Origin: Molanna angustata
Taxonomy: Eukaryota; Arthropoda; Insecta; Trichoptera; Molannidae
Assembly: GCA_963576475.1 (NCBI GenBank)
Contig: OY754970.1
Span: forward strand, 37,165,447-37,229,446
Reading direction: 5' to 3'
DNA length: 64,000 bases
Shown: in pieces, positions 63,321 through 64,000 of the stretch
Position numbering within the stretch: the first letter of the stretch is position 1
How the letters are laid out: each line of letters opens with the position of its first letter
Notes under the pieces: model-generated
Told to the model about the DNA's origin: nothing
The model's database searches: none
The model's input: only the letters and a program-made list of their open reading frames with translations
Position numbers and translations under genes: made by a program

Positions 63321-64000
63321 TACAATAAACAATATCTAACATCGTCACATTATAACAATAAAGAACTATGTAATGGTACTTATTAATTTTATTTTTCCCA
63401 ACCACCCTCAGCAATATATTTTCTTTTTCTTTTCAACTTATGAATCTGTCAATATAATATATTATGTTCCTCTATCATGTACACACACACATGCACACCA
63501 CCCTCTCACATACACATACACACCCTCACACTCTTTCTAGATATCTCTTTTACACACACACATACATACTCTCTCTCACACTAATTCACACTTTTTTACT
63601 GTCTTCTTTTGATATTAGGTATAGTACGTAAGGGGTACTTACATGTCTTATTTGTATTTATGCTTATTTCCTTTTAATAATTGTATGCATGTACTGTGTG
63701 CTGTTCTTTGTAAAATAAAATAAAATAGAATATGTGGTTTCTATGTACTTATGTTCTTCTCAGTATGACTTCATCTCTTGTATTCCTTCATATCAAAAAA
63801 TAATTGAAAATTTGTTTCATAAATTAAAAAAAAATACTCCATTATTCTGCATTCAAACAAATAAATAAAAATACACCTTTTTTCATAAAATCAAACTATA
63901 AAAATTTATAATGATTTATTATGTAATTTATTTATTTAGTAGAGGTAATAAACACCCACAGATATCTTTTTTGTTTAATTTATATTCATAAAATCCTCAG
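63321..64000. other. Microsatellite-rich spacer
   Basis: CACACA and CTCTCA/CACTCT runs lie at about 63480-63600, and AAAATAAAATAAAATA near 63712. No gene is recognised to the window end. Confidence 0.5.

Overview
The window is AT-rich eukaryotic DNA that looks like a moth or butterfly genome (Lepidoptera). The grounds are the density of RTE-type LINE tails, tRNA-headed SINEs, Helitrons carrying CA-rich microsatellites, frequent GTAGGTAC/TACCTAC motifs, and the fit of its few host genes to insect families. This is inferred from content; no database search was possible.

Three host genes are supported, each by an unbroken chain of GT-AG exons. Two are tandem CD63-like tetraspanins on the + strand: Tsp-A (five exons, 4898-22353, 243 aa) and Tsp-B (five exons, 41893-54109, 291 aa). 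All eight introns are phase 0 and lie at matching places, so the pair arose by gene duplication. The third, on the - strand and convergent with Tsp-B, is an ALKBH4-type Fe(II)/2-oxoglutarate dioxygenase (four exons, 59617 down to 55532, 318 aa).

Almost everything else is mobile DNA and its debris. 1-2887: Helitron copies broken by LINE tails. 4967-22290 (Tsp-A introns): SINEs, Helitron fragments, a 187-bp foldback element, four 111-bp tandem repeats, a BEL/Pao element reduced to gag plus late pol with a gypsy fragment inside its right LTR, and a decayed inverted copy of Tsp-A exon 4. 22354-26446: LINE, SINE and foldback remains. 26447-38907: an array of ~1-kb Helitrons, all on the - strand; the first is split by a young Ty3/Gypsy element with apparently identical 371-bp LTRs. 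38908-41892: a hAT-like MITE and LINE remains. Tsp-B introns: a perfect 252-bp palindrome, a mariner relic and two adjoining foldback elements. ALKBH4 introns: a partial copy of the last Tsp-B exon, a long-TIR element, a SINE, an L2-type LINE and a nearly perfect 66-bp-arm hairpin. 60490-63320: an inactive LINE with endonuclease and reverse transcriptase remains.

No tRNA, rRNA or CRISPR locus is supported. The observations most worth checking are the two displaced tetraspanin exon copies, the perfect palindrome, the Helitron array with its conserved terminal hairpins, and the nested young gypsy element.
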